DNA from: Pseudomonadota bacterium
GTDB taxonomy: Bacteria; Pseudomonadota; Alphaproteobacteria; Rhizobiales; Rhizobiaceae
Direction: 5' to 3'
Length of the DNA stretch: 5,102 nucleotides
Assembly: GCA_023388675.1 (NCBI GenBank)
Contig: JAEWFU010000550.1
Coordinates: forward strand, 1-5,102
The notes under the pieces: generated by a model
Seen by the model: the letters and a program-made list of their open reading frames with translations, nothing else
Told to the model about the DNA's origin: nothing
Databases searched by the model: none
Program-made: the position numbers and the translations under genes
Part shown: positions 1 through 5,102 of the stretch, piece by piece
Numbering within the stretch: position 1 is the first letter of the stretch
How the letters are laid out: the number at the start of each line of letters is the position of its first letter

Positions 1-123
1 ATTGTGAATCCAGACGCTCAGCATGGGCAGAGCCAGCGCGGCAGCGCAGAGGCCTGCGGCAATGAAAAGTGAATCCCGGTCGATCAACTTCGCACACCCT
101 ACAGAATTCTGCGTTTCTACCAT
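1..123 (-). CDS. N-terminal fragment of a probable membrane protein, cut by the left edge
   Basis: The minus strand is open from an ATG at 123-121 to the window edge and gives 41 residues. Residues 18-38 form a continuous hydrophobic segment (SLFIAAGLCAAALALPMLSVW), preceded by the charged stretch KLIDRD, which is the look of a first transmembrane helix or an uncleaved signal anchor. The start is uncertain. The ATG has no clear Shine-Dalgarno and its first 12 codons look less coding-like. A TTG at 87-85 would begin the protein at IDRDSLF and has an AGGG about 9 bases upstream. The gene lies downstream of the Lrp/AsnC regulator in the same direction, so read-through from it is possible, although a candidate terminator lies between them. 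No family can be named from so short a piece. The alternative is non-coding DNA; a plus-strand reading here is low-complexity and less protein-like. Confidence 0.45.
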   Translation of the reverse strand, partial: MVETQNSVGCAKLIDRDSLFIAAGLCAAALALPMLSVWIHN

Positions 124-173
124 GCGGGTGACTGCCGAAGTGTATAGGTCGTGCGAAAGCTCGCCGCGTGGTG

Positions 174-200
174 AAAAATGTCTTATCCCGCGCCGGCGGG
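174..200 (-). terminator. Candidate intrinsic terminator after the Lrp/AsnC gene
   Basis: Directly after the TAG stop (203-201), the minus strand reads CCCGC-CGGC-GCGGG, a perfect 5-bp GC stem with a 4-base loop (200-187). A run of five T follows at 178-174. The T-run begins about 8 bases after the stem rather than at its foot, and the stem is short, so this is only a plausible weak terminator. Its position right at the gene end is the best support. Confidence 0.35.
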
Positions 201-662
201 CTACAGAGGCAGCGCGGTTTCCTGCTTGATGTCCTTGAGCACGAGGTTGGTGCGGACATTGGCGATGCCCGGCAGGCGGAACAGGAAGCCTTCCAGGAAC
301 CGGTTGTAGGCGTCGAGGTTCTCGCAGACTACGCGCAGGTGATAGTCGGCCTCGCCGGTGGTGGCGAAGCAGTCAAGCACTTCCGGGCGCCTGCGCACTT
401 CGGCGATGAATGTGTCGACGTGGCTGTGGTCGTGCCGGGTCAGCGACACATGGGCAATCGCGTGGAATTTCTGGCCGGCACGGGCCGCATCGAGGATCGC
501 CGCATAGCGTCGTATCACGCCGGCATCCTCCAGTGCCCTCACGCGCCGCCAGCAGGCCGACGGCGACATGCTCGCCTGTTCCGCAAGGTCCTGGTTGGAG
601 ATGCGCGCATTGTCCTGAAGAATGCGCAGCAGACGGCGATCCTGTTCCGTCAGTTCCTCCAT
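201..662 (-). CDS. Lrp/AsnC-family transcriptional regulator
   Basis: Complete 153-residue protein, the usual length for this family. The N-terminal part (about residues 4-60) is an AsnC-type winged helix-turn-helix: LTEQDRRLLRILQDNARIS leads into helix 2 (SNQDLAEQA, 22-30) and the recognition helix (SPSACWRRVRALEDAG, 33-48), then the wing (GVIRRYAAIL). The C-terminal part (about 66-146) is the RAM effector and oligomerisation domain, with the TTGEADYHLRV turn (101-111) where family members bind amino acids near subunit interfaces. These proteins usually act as octamers or other dimer assemblies that bend DNA and respond to an amino acid. The ATG at 662-660 has a purine-rich AAGGA (673-669) 6 bases upstream. 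The gene is divergent from the indolepyruvate oxidoreductase across 145 bases. By context it probably controls that gene, and perhaps itself, with an aromatic amino acid or aryl-oxoacid as a guessed effector. Family assignment is firm; target and ligand are inference. Confidence 0.95.
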   Translation of the reverse strand: MEELTEQDRRLLRILQDNARISNQDLAEQASMSPSACWRRVRALEDAGVIRRYAAILDAARAGQKFHAIAHVSLTRHDHSHVDTFIAEVRRRPEVLDCFATTGEADYHLRVVCENLDAYNRFLEGFLFRLPGIANVRTNLVLKDIKQETALPL

Positions 663-691
663 ATCTTTTCCTTCCTTCGGTAGTTTCTTTC

Positions 692-747
692 GATTTTTAT
701 GCTTGTTGGGTAAATCCTGCCGAATTCGTGCCCGTTTTGTGGAAATC
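692..747. promoter_or_regulatory. Candidate operator region: three AAATC elements between the divergent genes
   Basis: The divergent gap carries AAATC at 712-716 and 743-747, plus its complement GATTT at 692-696. The two direct copies sit in longer similar contexts: TTGTTGGGTAAATCCTGCC begins at 703 and TTGTGGAAATCTGGC begins at 737. The AAATC copies are 31 bp apart, close to three helical turns, and the inverted copy is about 20 bp (two turns) further left. Phased multiple sites on one DNA face are typical of Lrp/AsnC proteins. The elements do not match the E. coli Lrp consensus closely and could be chance in an AT-richer gap. Confidence 0.25.
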
Positions 748-774
748 TGGCAAGTTCTACCGCTTCAGGCGCGT

Positions 775-780
775 TAGAAT
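775..780 (+). promoter_or_regulatory. Candidate -10 element for the oxidoreductase gene
   Basis: TAGAAT matches the sigma-70 -10 consensus at 5 of 6 positions and would place the transcript start near 787, giving a leader of about 20 bases that includes the ribosome site. No good -35 box is present at 16-18 bases upstream (AAGTTC at 752-757). The promoter, if real, is therefore weak or depends on an activator such as the divergent Lrp/AsnC protein. Confidence 0.3.
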
Positions 781-795
781 GGGCTAAGGCACCTC

Positions 796-802
796 AGGGA
801 GG
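796..802 (+). promoter_or_regulatory. Strong ribosome binding site deciding the oxidoreductase start
   Basis: AGGGAGG lies 5 bases before the ATG at 808 and closely matches the anti-Shine-Dalgarno complement. It supports this ATG over later in-frame methionines such as the one in VFMTGTQ. Confidence 0.75.
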
Positions 803-807
803 CACCC

Positions 808-3800
808 ATGACCGCGCACGCGCCGCTTCGCGATCTCACGCGCTACCGCCTCGAAGATCGCTATACGCAGACAGATGGCCGCGTCTTCATGACCGGCACG
901 CAGGCGCTGGTGCGGATCGCGCTCGACCAGGCGCGACGCGACCGTGCGCGGGGCCGCAAGACGGGCGGTTTCATCTCCGGCTATCGCGGCTCGCCGCTGG
1001 GCGGGCTCGACCTGGAAATCTGGCGCAACAAGCGCCTCGTGGCCGATGCCGGCGTCGAATTCCTGCCTGCCGTCAACGAGGACCTTGCAGCGACCGCCGT
1101 TCTTGGCTCGCAGCAGGTCGAGACCAACCCGGACCGGCAGGTCGATGGCGTGTTCGCGATGTGGTATGGCAAGGGTCCCGGTGTCGACCGGGCGGGCGAC
1201 GCGCTCAAGCACGGCAACGCCTATGGCTCGTCATCGAATGGCGGGGTGCTCGTGATTGCCGGCGACGACCATGGCTGCGTCTCGTCATCCATGCCGCACC
1301 AGTCCGATGTCGCGTTCATGGCGTGGTTCATGCCCACACTGAACCCGGCAAGCGTTTCCGAATATCTGGAATTCGGCGAATACGGCTACGCTCTGTCGCG
1401 CTTCTCCGGCATGTGGGTCGGCTTCAAGGCCGTATCGGAGACGGTGGAATCGGCCGCGTCATTCGAGCTGAAACCCGACCGTGCATTCAAGACGCCCAAT
1501 TTCACGCTGCCGCCCGGCGGGCTCCATTATCGCTGGCCGGACTTGCCCGGACCGCAGATCGAGGAGCGGATGGAGGCGAAGAAGCAGGCCGTCTTCGCCT
1601 TTGCCGAGGCCAATCCGATCGACCGTCACATCTACGACGTGAAGCACGCGCGGTTCGGCATCGTCACCACCGGCAAGGGGCATCTCGACCTGATGGAGGC
1701 GCTGCGCCTGCTCGGCATCGGCGAACGCGAATGCCGCGAGCTCGGCATCGACATCTACAAGGTCGGCATGGTGTGGCCGCTGGCGCGACGCGACGCGCTG
1801 GACTTCGTGCGCGGCAAAGAGGAGGTGCTGGTCGTCGAGGAAAAGCGCGGCATCATCGAGAGCCAGTTCAAGGAATATTTCTACGACTGGCCGGGCGACA
1901 AGCCGAAGCGGATGGTCGGCAAGCGCGACGAGAACGGCGACAGGCTGATCCCGTGGACCGGCGAATTGTCGCCACGCCAGCTCGTGCCTCTGGTGGCGAA
2001 GAGGCTGGAAGGCATCTTTCCGGGTCACGGTTTTGCCGAACGCGCGGCGCGCATCGCCGGTGAGCCGGTCATCTCCATCAGCGTCGAGGGAGCCACCCGC
2101 ACGCCCTATTTCTGTTCCGGCTGCCCGCACAACACCTCCACCGAGGTTCCGGAGGGGTCGAAGGCGTTGGCGGGCATCGGCTGCCATTTCATGGCAAGCT
2201 GGATGGATCGCGAGACGAGTTCGCTGATCCAGATGGGCGGCGAAGGCGTCAACTGGGCGGCGTCATCGCTGTTCACCGGCAAGGGCCACATCTTCCAGAA
2301 CCTGGGTGAGGGGACCTATTACCACTCCGGCTCCATGGCGATCCGTCAGGCCATCGCGGCAAAGGCCAATATCACCTACAAGATTCTCTACAACGACGCG
2401 GTCGCGATGACCGGCGGCCAGCCTGTCGACGGGCCGGTGAGCGTGCAGGCGATCGCGCACGAGGTTCGCGCGGAAGGCGTGGAACGCATCGCGCTGGTCA
2501 GTGACGAGCCCACCAAGTTCCACTCGGGCGACTTTCCGCATGGTGTGACTGTCCATCATCGCCGTGAGCTCGATGCGGTGCAGCGCCACTTGCGGGACGT
2601 CGAGGGCGTTTCCGTTCTCATCTACGAGCAGACCTGTGCCACGGAAAAGCGCCGGCGGCGCAAGCGCGGCACGATGCCCGACCCCGGCAAGGTGGTCGTC
2701 ATCAATGAACTGGTCTGCGAAGGCTGCGGCGATTGCTCGGTGGAATCCAACTGCCTGTCCGTCGAACCGGTCGAAACGGAGTTCGGGACCAAGCGACGCA
2801 TCAACCAGTCGTCCTGCAACAAGGATTTCTCGTGCGTGAACGGCTTCTGCCCCAGTTTCGTGACGCTGGAGGGGGCGATGCGCAGGAAGCGGACCGGACG
2901 GGAGCTCGATCTGGCGGCGCTGGCAAGCGATCTCGAACAGCCGGAGCTCCCGGTGCTGGACACACCTTACGACCTTCTGATCACCGGCGTTGGCGGAACG
3001 GGCGTCGTGACCATCGGGGCGCTCGTCACGATGGCGGCGCATCTTGAGGCCAAGGGTTCGTCGGTGCTCGACTTCACCGGCTTCGCGCAGAAGTTCGGCC
3101 CGGTGCTCTCCTTTGTACGCATCGCCTCGAAACCGGCCGCGATCAACCAGGTTCGCATCGACCGTGGCGCGGCGGATGCGCTGATCGGATGCGATATCGT
3201 CGTCTCCTCGTCGCCCAAGGCGTCGGCAACCTACCGGCCCGAAATGCGGGCTGCGGTGAACCTCGCCAAGATGCCGACAGGTGACATCGTGAGGAAGCGC
3301 GACGCGGACCTCGCGGTCGACCGTCGCGTAGCCGCGATCACGGATGTCGTCGGGGCGGGGCGCCTGTCGGCAGTCGATGCAAACCAGCTTGCCGAAACGC
3401 TGATGGGCGATGCGGTTTTTGCAAACGTCATGATGCTCGGTTTCGCCTGGCAGAAGGGGCTCGTGCCGGTCGGGGCCGCGGCGCTCGCACAGGCGATCGA
3501 GCTGAATGGCGTCGCCGTCGAGGCCAACCATCGCGCGTTTCTGATCGGTCGCGTTGCCGCGACCCGGCCGGAACGGCTTGTCGATCTCTTGCGCCCGGCC
3601 AGCCCGAAAACCGAAACGCTCGATGAGATGATCGGCCGCCGCGCCGATTTCCTCACGCAGTATCAGGATGCAGCCTATGCGGCCCGGTACACTACGGTTG
3701 TCGCGAGGGTACGCAAAGCAGAGGGTCCGCTGGGGTCGGATCGGCTGACCACGGCTGTGGCGCGTTCGTTGTTCAAGCTGATGGCCTACAAGGACGAATA

Positions 3801-4233
3801 CGAAGTTGCGCGACTGCACACGCAGACGGGTTTCGCCGACAGGCTGAGGGAGCAATTCGACGGCGATTTCCGCGTCGTGCATCACTTGGCGCCGCCATTC
3901 CTGGCTTCTGGACAGGATGCACGCGGCCGGCCGCTGAAGCGGGAATTCGGGCCTTGGATCAGGCTGCCCTTTGCCGCGCTGGCGCGGATGAAGCGGCTTC
4001 GGGGCACGCCCTTCGACCCGTTCGGCTCTACAGGCGAGCGCCGCATGGAGCGCGAGCTGATCGGCTGGTACGAGGGAGCGGTGGAGCGCTGCCTGTCACA
4101 TCTTTCGCCGGAAACCCACTGTGCGCTGAGTTCGGTGATGGAGCTGCCGATGCAGATTCGCGGCTACGGTCCGGTCAAGGAAGAGGCTGCCCACCGCATC
4201 CGGGCCGAGGTCGACACTGCCCTGGCGGGATAA
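808..4233 (+). CDS. Indolepyruvate ferredoxin oxidoreductase, fused single-chain form
   Basis: Complete 1141-residue cytoplasmic enzyme, close to the usual length of the proteobacterial fused form. Family reaction: aryl-2-oxoacid (indolepyruvate, phenylpyruvate, 4-hydroxyphenylpyruvate) + CoA + oxidised ferredoxin gives arylacetyl-CoA + CO2 + reduced ferredoxin. Domains in order: N-terminal oxidoreductase domain (about 25-280; FISGYRGSPLGGLD at 55-68, NED at 90-92, GDDHGC at 152-157); a transketolase-C-like domain (about 285-400); the thiamine-diphosphate domain (about 430-610; CSGCPHN at 436-442, GIGCHF at 456-461, GEGTYYHSG at 500-508, YNDAVAMTGGQP at 528-539); a basic linker (KRRRRKR, 614-620); a ferredoxin-like segment with Cys 637, 640, 643, 649, 670, 676 and 681; the gamma domain (about 722-905; GVGGTGVVT at 727-735); and a C-terminal DUF6537-type domain (about 935-1135). 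Cys 436, 439, 459 and 610 match the pattern of proximal [4Fe-4S] ligands in two-subunit oxoacid oxidoreductases. Context suggests aromatic amino acid catabolism under Lrp/AsnC control. Exact substrate preference cannot be read from sequence. Confidence 0.93.
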   Translation: MTAHAPLRDLTRYRLEDRYTQTDGRVFMTGTQALVRIALDQARRDRARGRKTGGFISGYRGSPLGGLDLEIWRNKRLVADAGVEFLPAVNEDLAATAVLGSQQVETNPDRQVDGVFAMWYGKGPGVDRAGDALKHGNAYGSSSNGGVLVIAGDDHGCVSSSMPHQSDVAFMAWFMPTLNPASVSEYLEFGEYGYALSRFSGMWVGFKAVSETVESAASFELKPDRAFKTPNFTLPPGGLHYRWPDLPGPQIEERMEAKKQAVFAFAEANPIDRHIYDVKHARFGIVTTGKGHLDLMEALRLLGIGERECRELGIDIYKVGMVWPLARRDALDFVRGKEEVLVVEEKRGIIESQFKEYFYDWPGDKPKRMVGKRDENGDRLIPWTGELSPRQLVPLVAKRLEGIFPGHGFAERAARIAGEPVISISVEGATRTPYFCSGCPHNTSTEVPEGSKALAGIGCHFMASWMDRETSSLIQMGGEGVNWAASSLFTGKGHIFQNLGEGTYYHSGSMAIRQAIAAKANITYKILYNDAVAMTGGQPVDGPVSVQAIAHEVRAEGVERIALVSDEPTKFHSGDFPHGVTVHHRRELDAVQRHLRDVEGVSVLIYEQTCATEKRRRRKRGTMPDPGKVVVINELVCEGCGDCSVESNCLSVEPVETEFGTKRRINQSSCNKDFSCVNGFCPSFVTLEGAMRRKRTGRELDLAALASDLEQPELPVLDTPYDLLITGVGGTGVVTIGALVTMAAHLEAKGSSVLDFTGFAQKFGPVLSFVRIASKPAAINQVRIDRGAADALIGCDIVVSSSPKASATYRPEMRAAVNLAKMPTGDIVRKRDADLAVDRRVAAITDVVGAGRLSAVDANQLAETLMGDAVFANVMMLGFAWQKGLVPVGAAALAQAIELNGVAVEANHRAFLIGRVAATRPERLVDLLRPASPKTETLDEMIGRRADFLTQYQDAAYAARYTTVVARVRKAEGPLGSDRLTTAVARSLFKLMAYKDEYEVARLHTQTGFADRLREQFDGDFRVVHHLAPPFLASGQDARGRPLKREFGPWIRLPFAALARMKRLRGTPFDPFGSTGERRMERELIGWYEGAVERCLSHLSPETHCALSSVMELPMQIRGYGPVKEEAAHRIRAEVDTALAG

Positions 4234-4276
4234 GTCACGAGCCACAACGATTATTCTGAAAGAAATTGAACCCGGC

Positions 4277-4304
4277 TGTCGGTCGGTAGCATAGTCGCGC
4301 GTCC
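4277..4304 (+). promoter_or_regulatory. Candidate ECF42-type promoter upstream of the DGPF/sigma operon
   Basis: TGTCGG (4277-4282) and CGTCC (4300-4304) are separated by 17 bases, a normal spacing for ECF sigma promoters. From memory, the motif reported for ECF42 is TGTCGA at -35 and CG(A/T)C at -10, so this is one mismatch from it. Transcription would start near 4311, giving a leader of about 20 bases. An overlapping housekeeping-like alternative is TTGAAC (4266-4271) with CATAGT (4290-4295) at 18-base spacing. Both could be used: basal expression plus autoactivation. Confidence 0.45.
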
Positions 4305-4319
4305 TTTGAACCGAACGAT

Positions 4320-4326
4320 GAGGAAG
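4320..4326 (+). promoter_or_regulatory. Ribosome binding site of the DGPF gene
   Basis: GAGGAAG ends 4 bases before the ATG at 4331, with its AGGA core 6 bases away. This fixes the start of the 122-residue protein. Confidence 0.6.
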
Positions 4327-4330
4327 CGTC

Positions 4331-4699
4331 ATGCTTTATGCCCTTCTCTGCTACAACAACGAGGCAGCCGTCTGCGGCCTTTCCAAGGAAGACGACGAGG
4401 CCATGATGAGCCGCGTCCGCGCAGCCGAGGAGAAGATCGTCGCCAAGAGCAAATTTGGTCCGCGGTTGAGGCTGATGCCCACCACCGCCGCCACCTTCGT
4501 CAAGGCAGGGCAGGATCCGTTGGTCGTCGACGGTCCCTTCGCCGAGACCAAGGAGCAGTTGCTGGGCTTCTGGATCGTCGATTGCGCCTCGCTCGACGAG
4601 GCGATCGAGGCCGGGAAGCATCTGGCGCGCGGACGCGAATTCGGTGGTGTCGAGGTGCGGCCCATCTCGGCCTACATTCCCCCTGCGGAGGCAACGTGA
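4331..4699 (+). CDS. DGPF/YCII-related domain protein
   Basis: Complete 122-residue soluble protein with the dimeric ferredoxin-like fold expected of the YCII-related family. It starts with the typical first strand MLYALLCYNNE and has the family signature DGPFAETKEQLLGFWIVD at 67-84 (DGPF at 67-70), followed by a helix (SLDEAIEAGKHLA) and the closing strand GGVEVRPI ending near residue 112. No signal peptide or membrane segment is seen. DGPF proteins have no established biochemical activity; some YCII relatives are thought to be small enzymes, but none of that can be transferred here. The stop codon overlaps the GTG start of the sigma factor by 4 bases, so the two are almost certainly co-transcribed and translationally coupled. 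This pairing is the conserved neighbourhood of ECF42 sigma factors, whose reported targets are DGPF genes. Family call is strong; role is unknown. Confidence 0.9.
   Translation: MLYALLCYNNEAAVCGLSKEDDEAMMSRVRAAEEKIVAKSKFGPRLRLMPTTAATFVKAGQDPLVVDGPFAETKEQLLGFWIVDCASLDEAIEAGKHLARGREFGGVEVRPISAYIPPAEAT
4687..4691 (+). promoter_or_regulatory. Ribosome binding site supporting the GTG start of the sigma factor
   Basis: GGAGG sits inside the last codons of the DGPF gene, 4 bases before the GTG at 4696. There is no nearby ATG; the next in-frame Met (residue 23, LMRYF) is already inside sigma region 2, so the GTG is the sensible start. Confidence 0.65.
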
Positions 4700-5102
4700 A
4701 CGACCTTTCCTGGATAGATCAGGCCCTTTCGGCGGCTCGGCCGCAGGTTGTGGGCGCGCTGATGCGCTATTTCCGCGACCTCGACACGGCCGAGGAAGCC
4801 TTTCAGGAGGCCTGCCTGCGCGCGCTGAAGAACTGGCCGCAGAAGGGGCCGCCGCGCGACCCGGCGGCATGGTTGATCTTCGTCGGGCGCAATGCCGGCG
4901 TCGACGACATCAGGAAGCGCAGCCGCCAGCAGGCGTTGCCTGACGAAGAAACGCTGTCCGACCTGGAAGATACCGAGCCGTCAATGGCGGAACGTCTCGA
5001 CAATGCGGATTATCGCGACGACGTGCTGCGACTCCTGTTCATCTGCTGTCATCCGGACCTGCCCGCCACGCAACAGATCGCCATGGCGCTGCGGATCGTA
5101 TC
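4696..5102 (+). CDS. ECF sigma factor, ECF42-like, cut by the right edge
   Basis: The first 135 residues are present, read from a GTG that overlaps the preceding stop (GTGA). Residues about 10-76 are sigma region 2: ARPQVVGALMRYFRDLDTAEEAFQEACLRAL, then DPAAWLIFVGRNAGVDDIRKR, the -10 recognition and core-binding part. A short acidic linker (LPDEETLSDLEDTEPSMAERL) leads into LRLLFICCHPDLPATQQIAMALRIV (111-135), the characteristic start of region 4 in ECF42-type factors, after which the sequence is lost. Complete members run to roughly 400 residues with a long C-terminal extension (DUF6596 and TPR-like repeats) thought to control activity instead of a separate anti-sigma factor; that part lies outside the window, so neither its presence nor its integrity can be judged. 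It should direct RNA polymerase to the operon's own promoter and to other DGPF-type genes. The inducing signal is unknown. Confidence 0.9.
   Translation, partial: MNDLSWIDQALSAARPQVVGALMRYFRDLDTAEEAFQEACLRALKNWPQKGPPRDPAAWLIFVGRNAGVDDIRKRSRQQALPDEETLSDLEDTEPSMAERLDNADYRDDVLRLLFICCHPDLPATQQIAMALRIV

Noticed and set aside
23..229. A 68-codon plus-strand frame at the left end
   Set aside because: It runs into the 3' end of the Lrp/AsnC gene, has no ribosome site and looks random; the opposite strand gives a better protein signal over its left part.
168..787. Plus-strand open frames across the Lrp/AsnC gene
   Set aside because: They are antisense to a gene whose product matches its family from end to end, and show no protein-like features.
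1161..2063. A 300-codon open frame on the plus strand in another frame of the oxidoreductase gene
   Set aside because: Arg/Ala/Gly/His-rich shadow of the real reading frame, with no domain or ribosome site.
2647..2670. Basic cluster KRRRRKR in the oxidoreductase as a DNA-binding or sorting signal
   Set aside because: It sits in the linker between the thiamine and ferredoxin-like domains, just after a likely cluster cysteine, and I recall similar basic stretches in family members; a structural linker is the simpler view.
2263..3885. A 540-codon open frame on the minus strand inside the oxidoreductase gene
   Set aside because: Its translation is rich in Arg, His, Asp and Gly with no recognisable domain, and it lies fully opposite a well-defined gene. 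Long antisense frames are expected in high-GC genes; I see no start signal of its own.
4234..4300. A terminator after the oxidoreductase gene
   Set aside because: No stem with a following T-run is visible; GGCTGTCGGTCGGTAGC can form only a poor 3-bp pairing. Some read-through into the DGPF gene remains possible.
4235..4870. A 211-codon minus-strand frame across the DGPF and sigma genes
   Set aside because: Shadow of two convincing plus-strand genes; composition is Pro/Arg/Gly-rich and lacks motifs.
1..5102. Mobile elements, CRISPR arrays, tRNA or rRNA genes
   Set aside because: No transposase motifs, terminal inverted repeats, spaced direct repeats or RNA gene folds were seen on either strand.

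Overview
The window looks like chromosomal DNA from a high-GC proteobacterium, most likely an alphaproteobacterium of the Rhizobiales type. That placement is inferred from codon use (strong G/C preference at third positions), from the single-chain fused form of indolepyruvate ferredoxin oxidoreductase, and from a DGPF-protein/ECF sigma pair. No marker gene fixes the genus.

Layout, left to right. Positions 1-123 (minus strand) hold the probable N-terminus of a membrane protein that runs off the left edge. Positions 124-200 are intergenic and contain a short GC hairpin with a T-run, which may be the 3' end signal of the next gene. Positions 201-662 (minus) encode a complete Lrp/AsnC-family regulator. 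Positions 663-807 are a divergent control region, more AT-rich than the genes, with start signals for genes on both sides. Positions 808-4233 (plus) encode a complete 1141-residue fused indolepyruvate ferredoxin oxidoreductase. Positions 4234-4330 are a short spacer with candidate promoters. Positions 4331-4699 (plus) encode a DGPF/YCII-related protein of 122 residues. It overlaps by 4 bases a GTG-started sigma-70-family ECF factor of the ECF42 type, cut by the right edge (4696-5102).

Two functional units can be read. The first is a divergent regulator/enzyme pair. The enzyme should convert aryl-2-oxoacids, the transamination products of aromatic amino acids, to aryl-acetyl-CoA and reduced ferredoxin. 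The Lrp/AsnC regulator transcribed away from it is the natural candidate to sense an amino acid or its oxoacid and control the shared region. The second is a translationally coupled DGPF-ECF42 cassette, preceded by a sequence resembling the reported ECF42 promoter, which suggests that the sigma factor drives its own operon.

I see no mobile element, CRISPR array, tRNA or rRNA. I found no clearly undescribed system. The points most worth following are the promoter in front of the DGPF-ECF cassette, the repeated AAATC elements in the divergent control region, and the cysteine and cofactor motifs of the large oxidoreductase.
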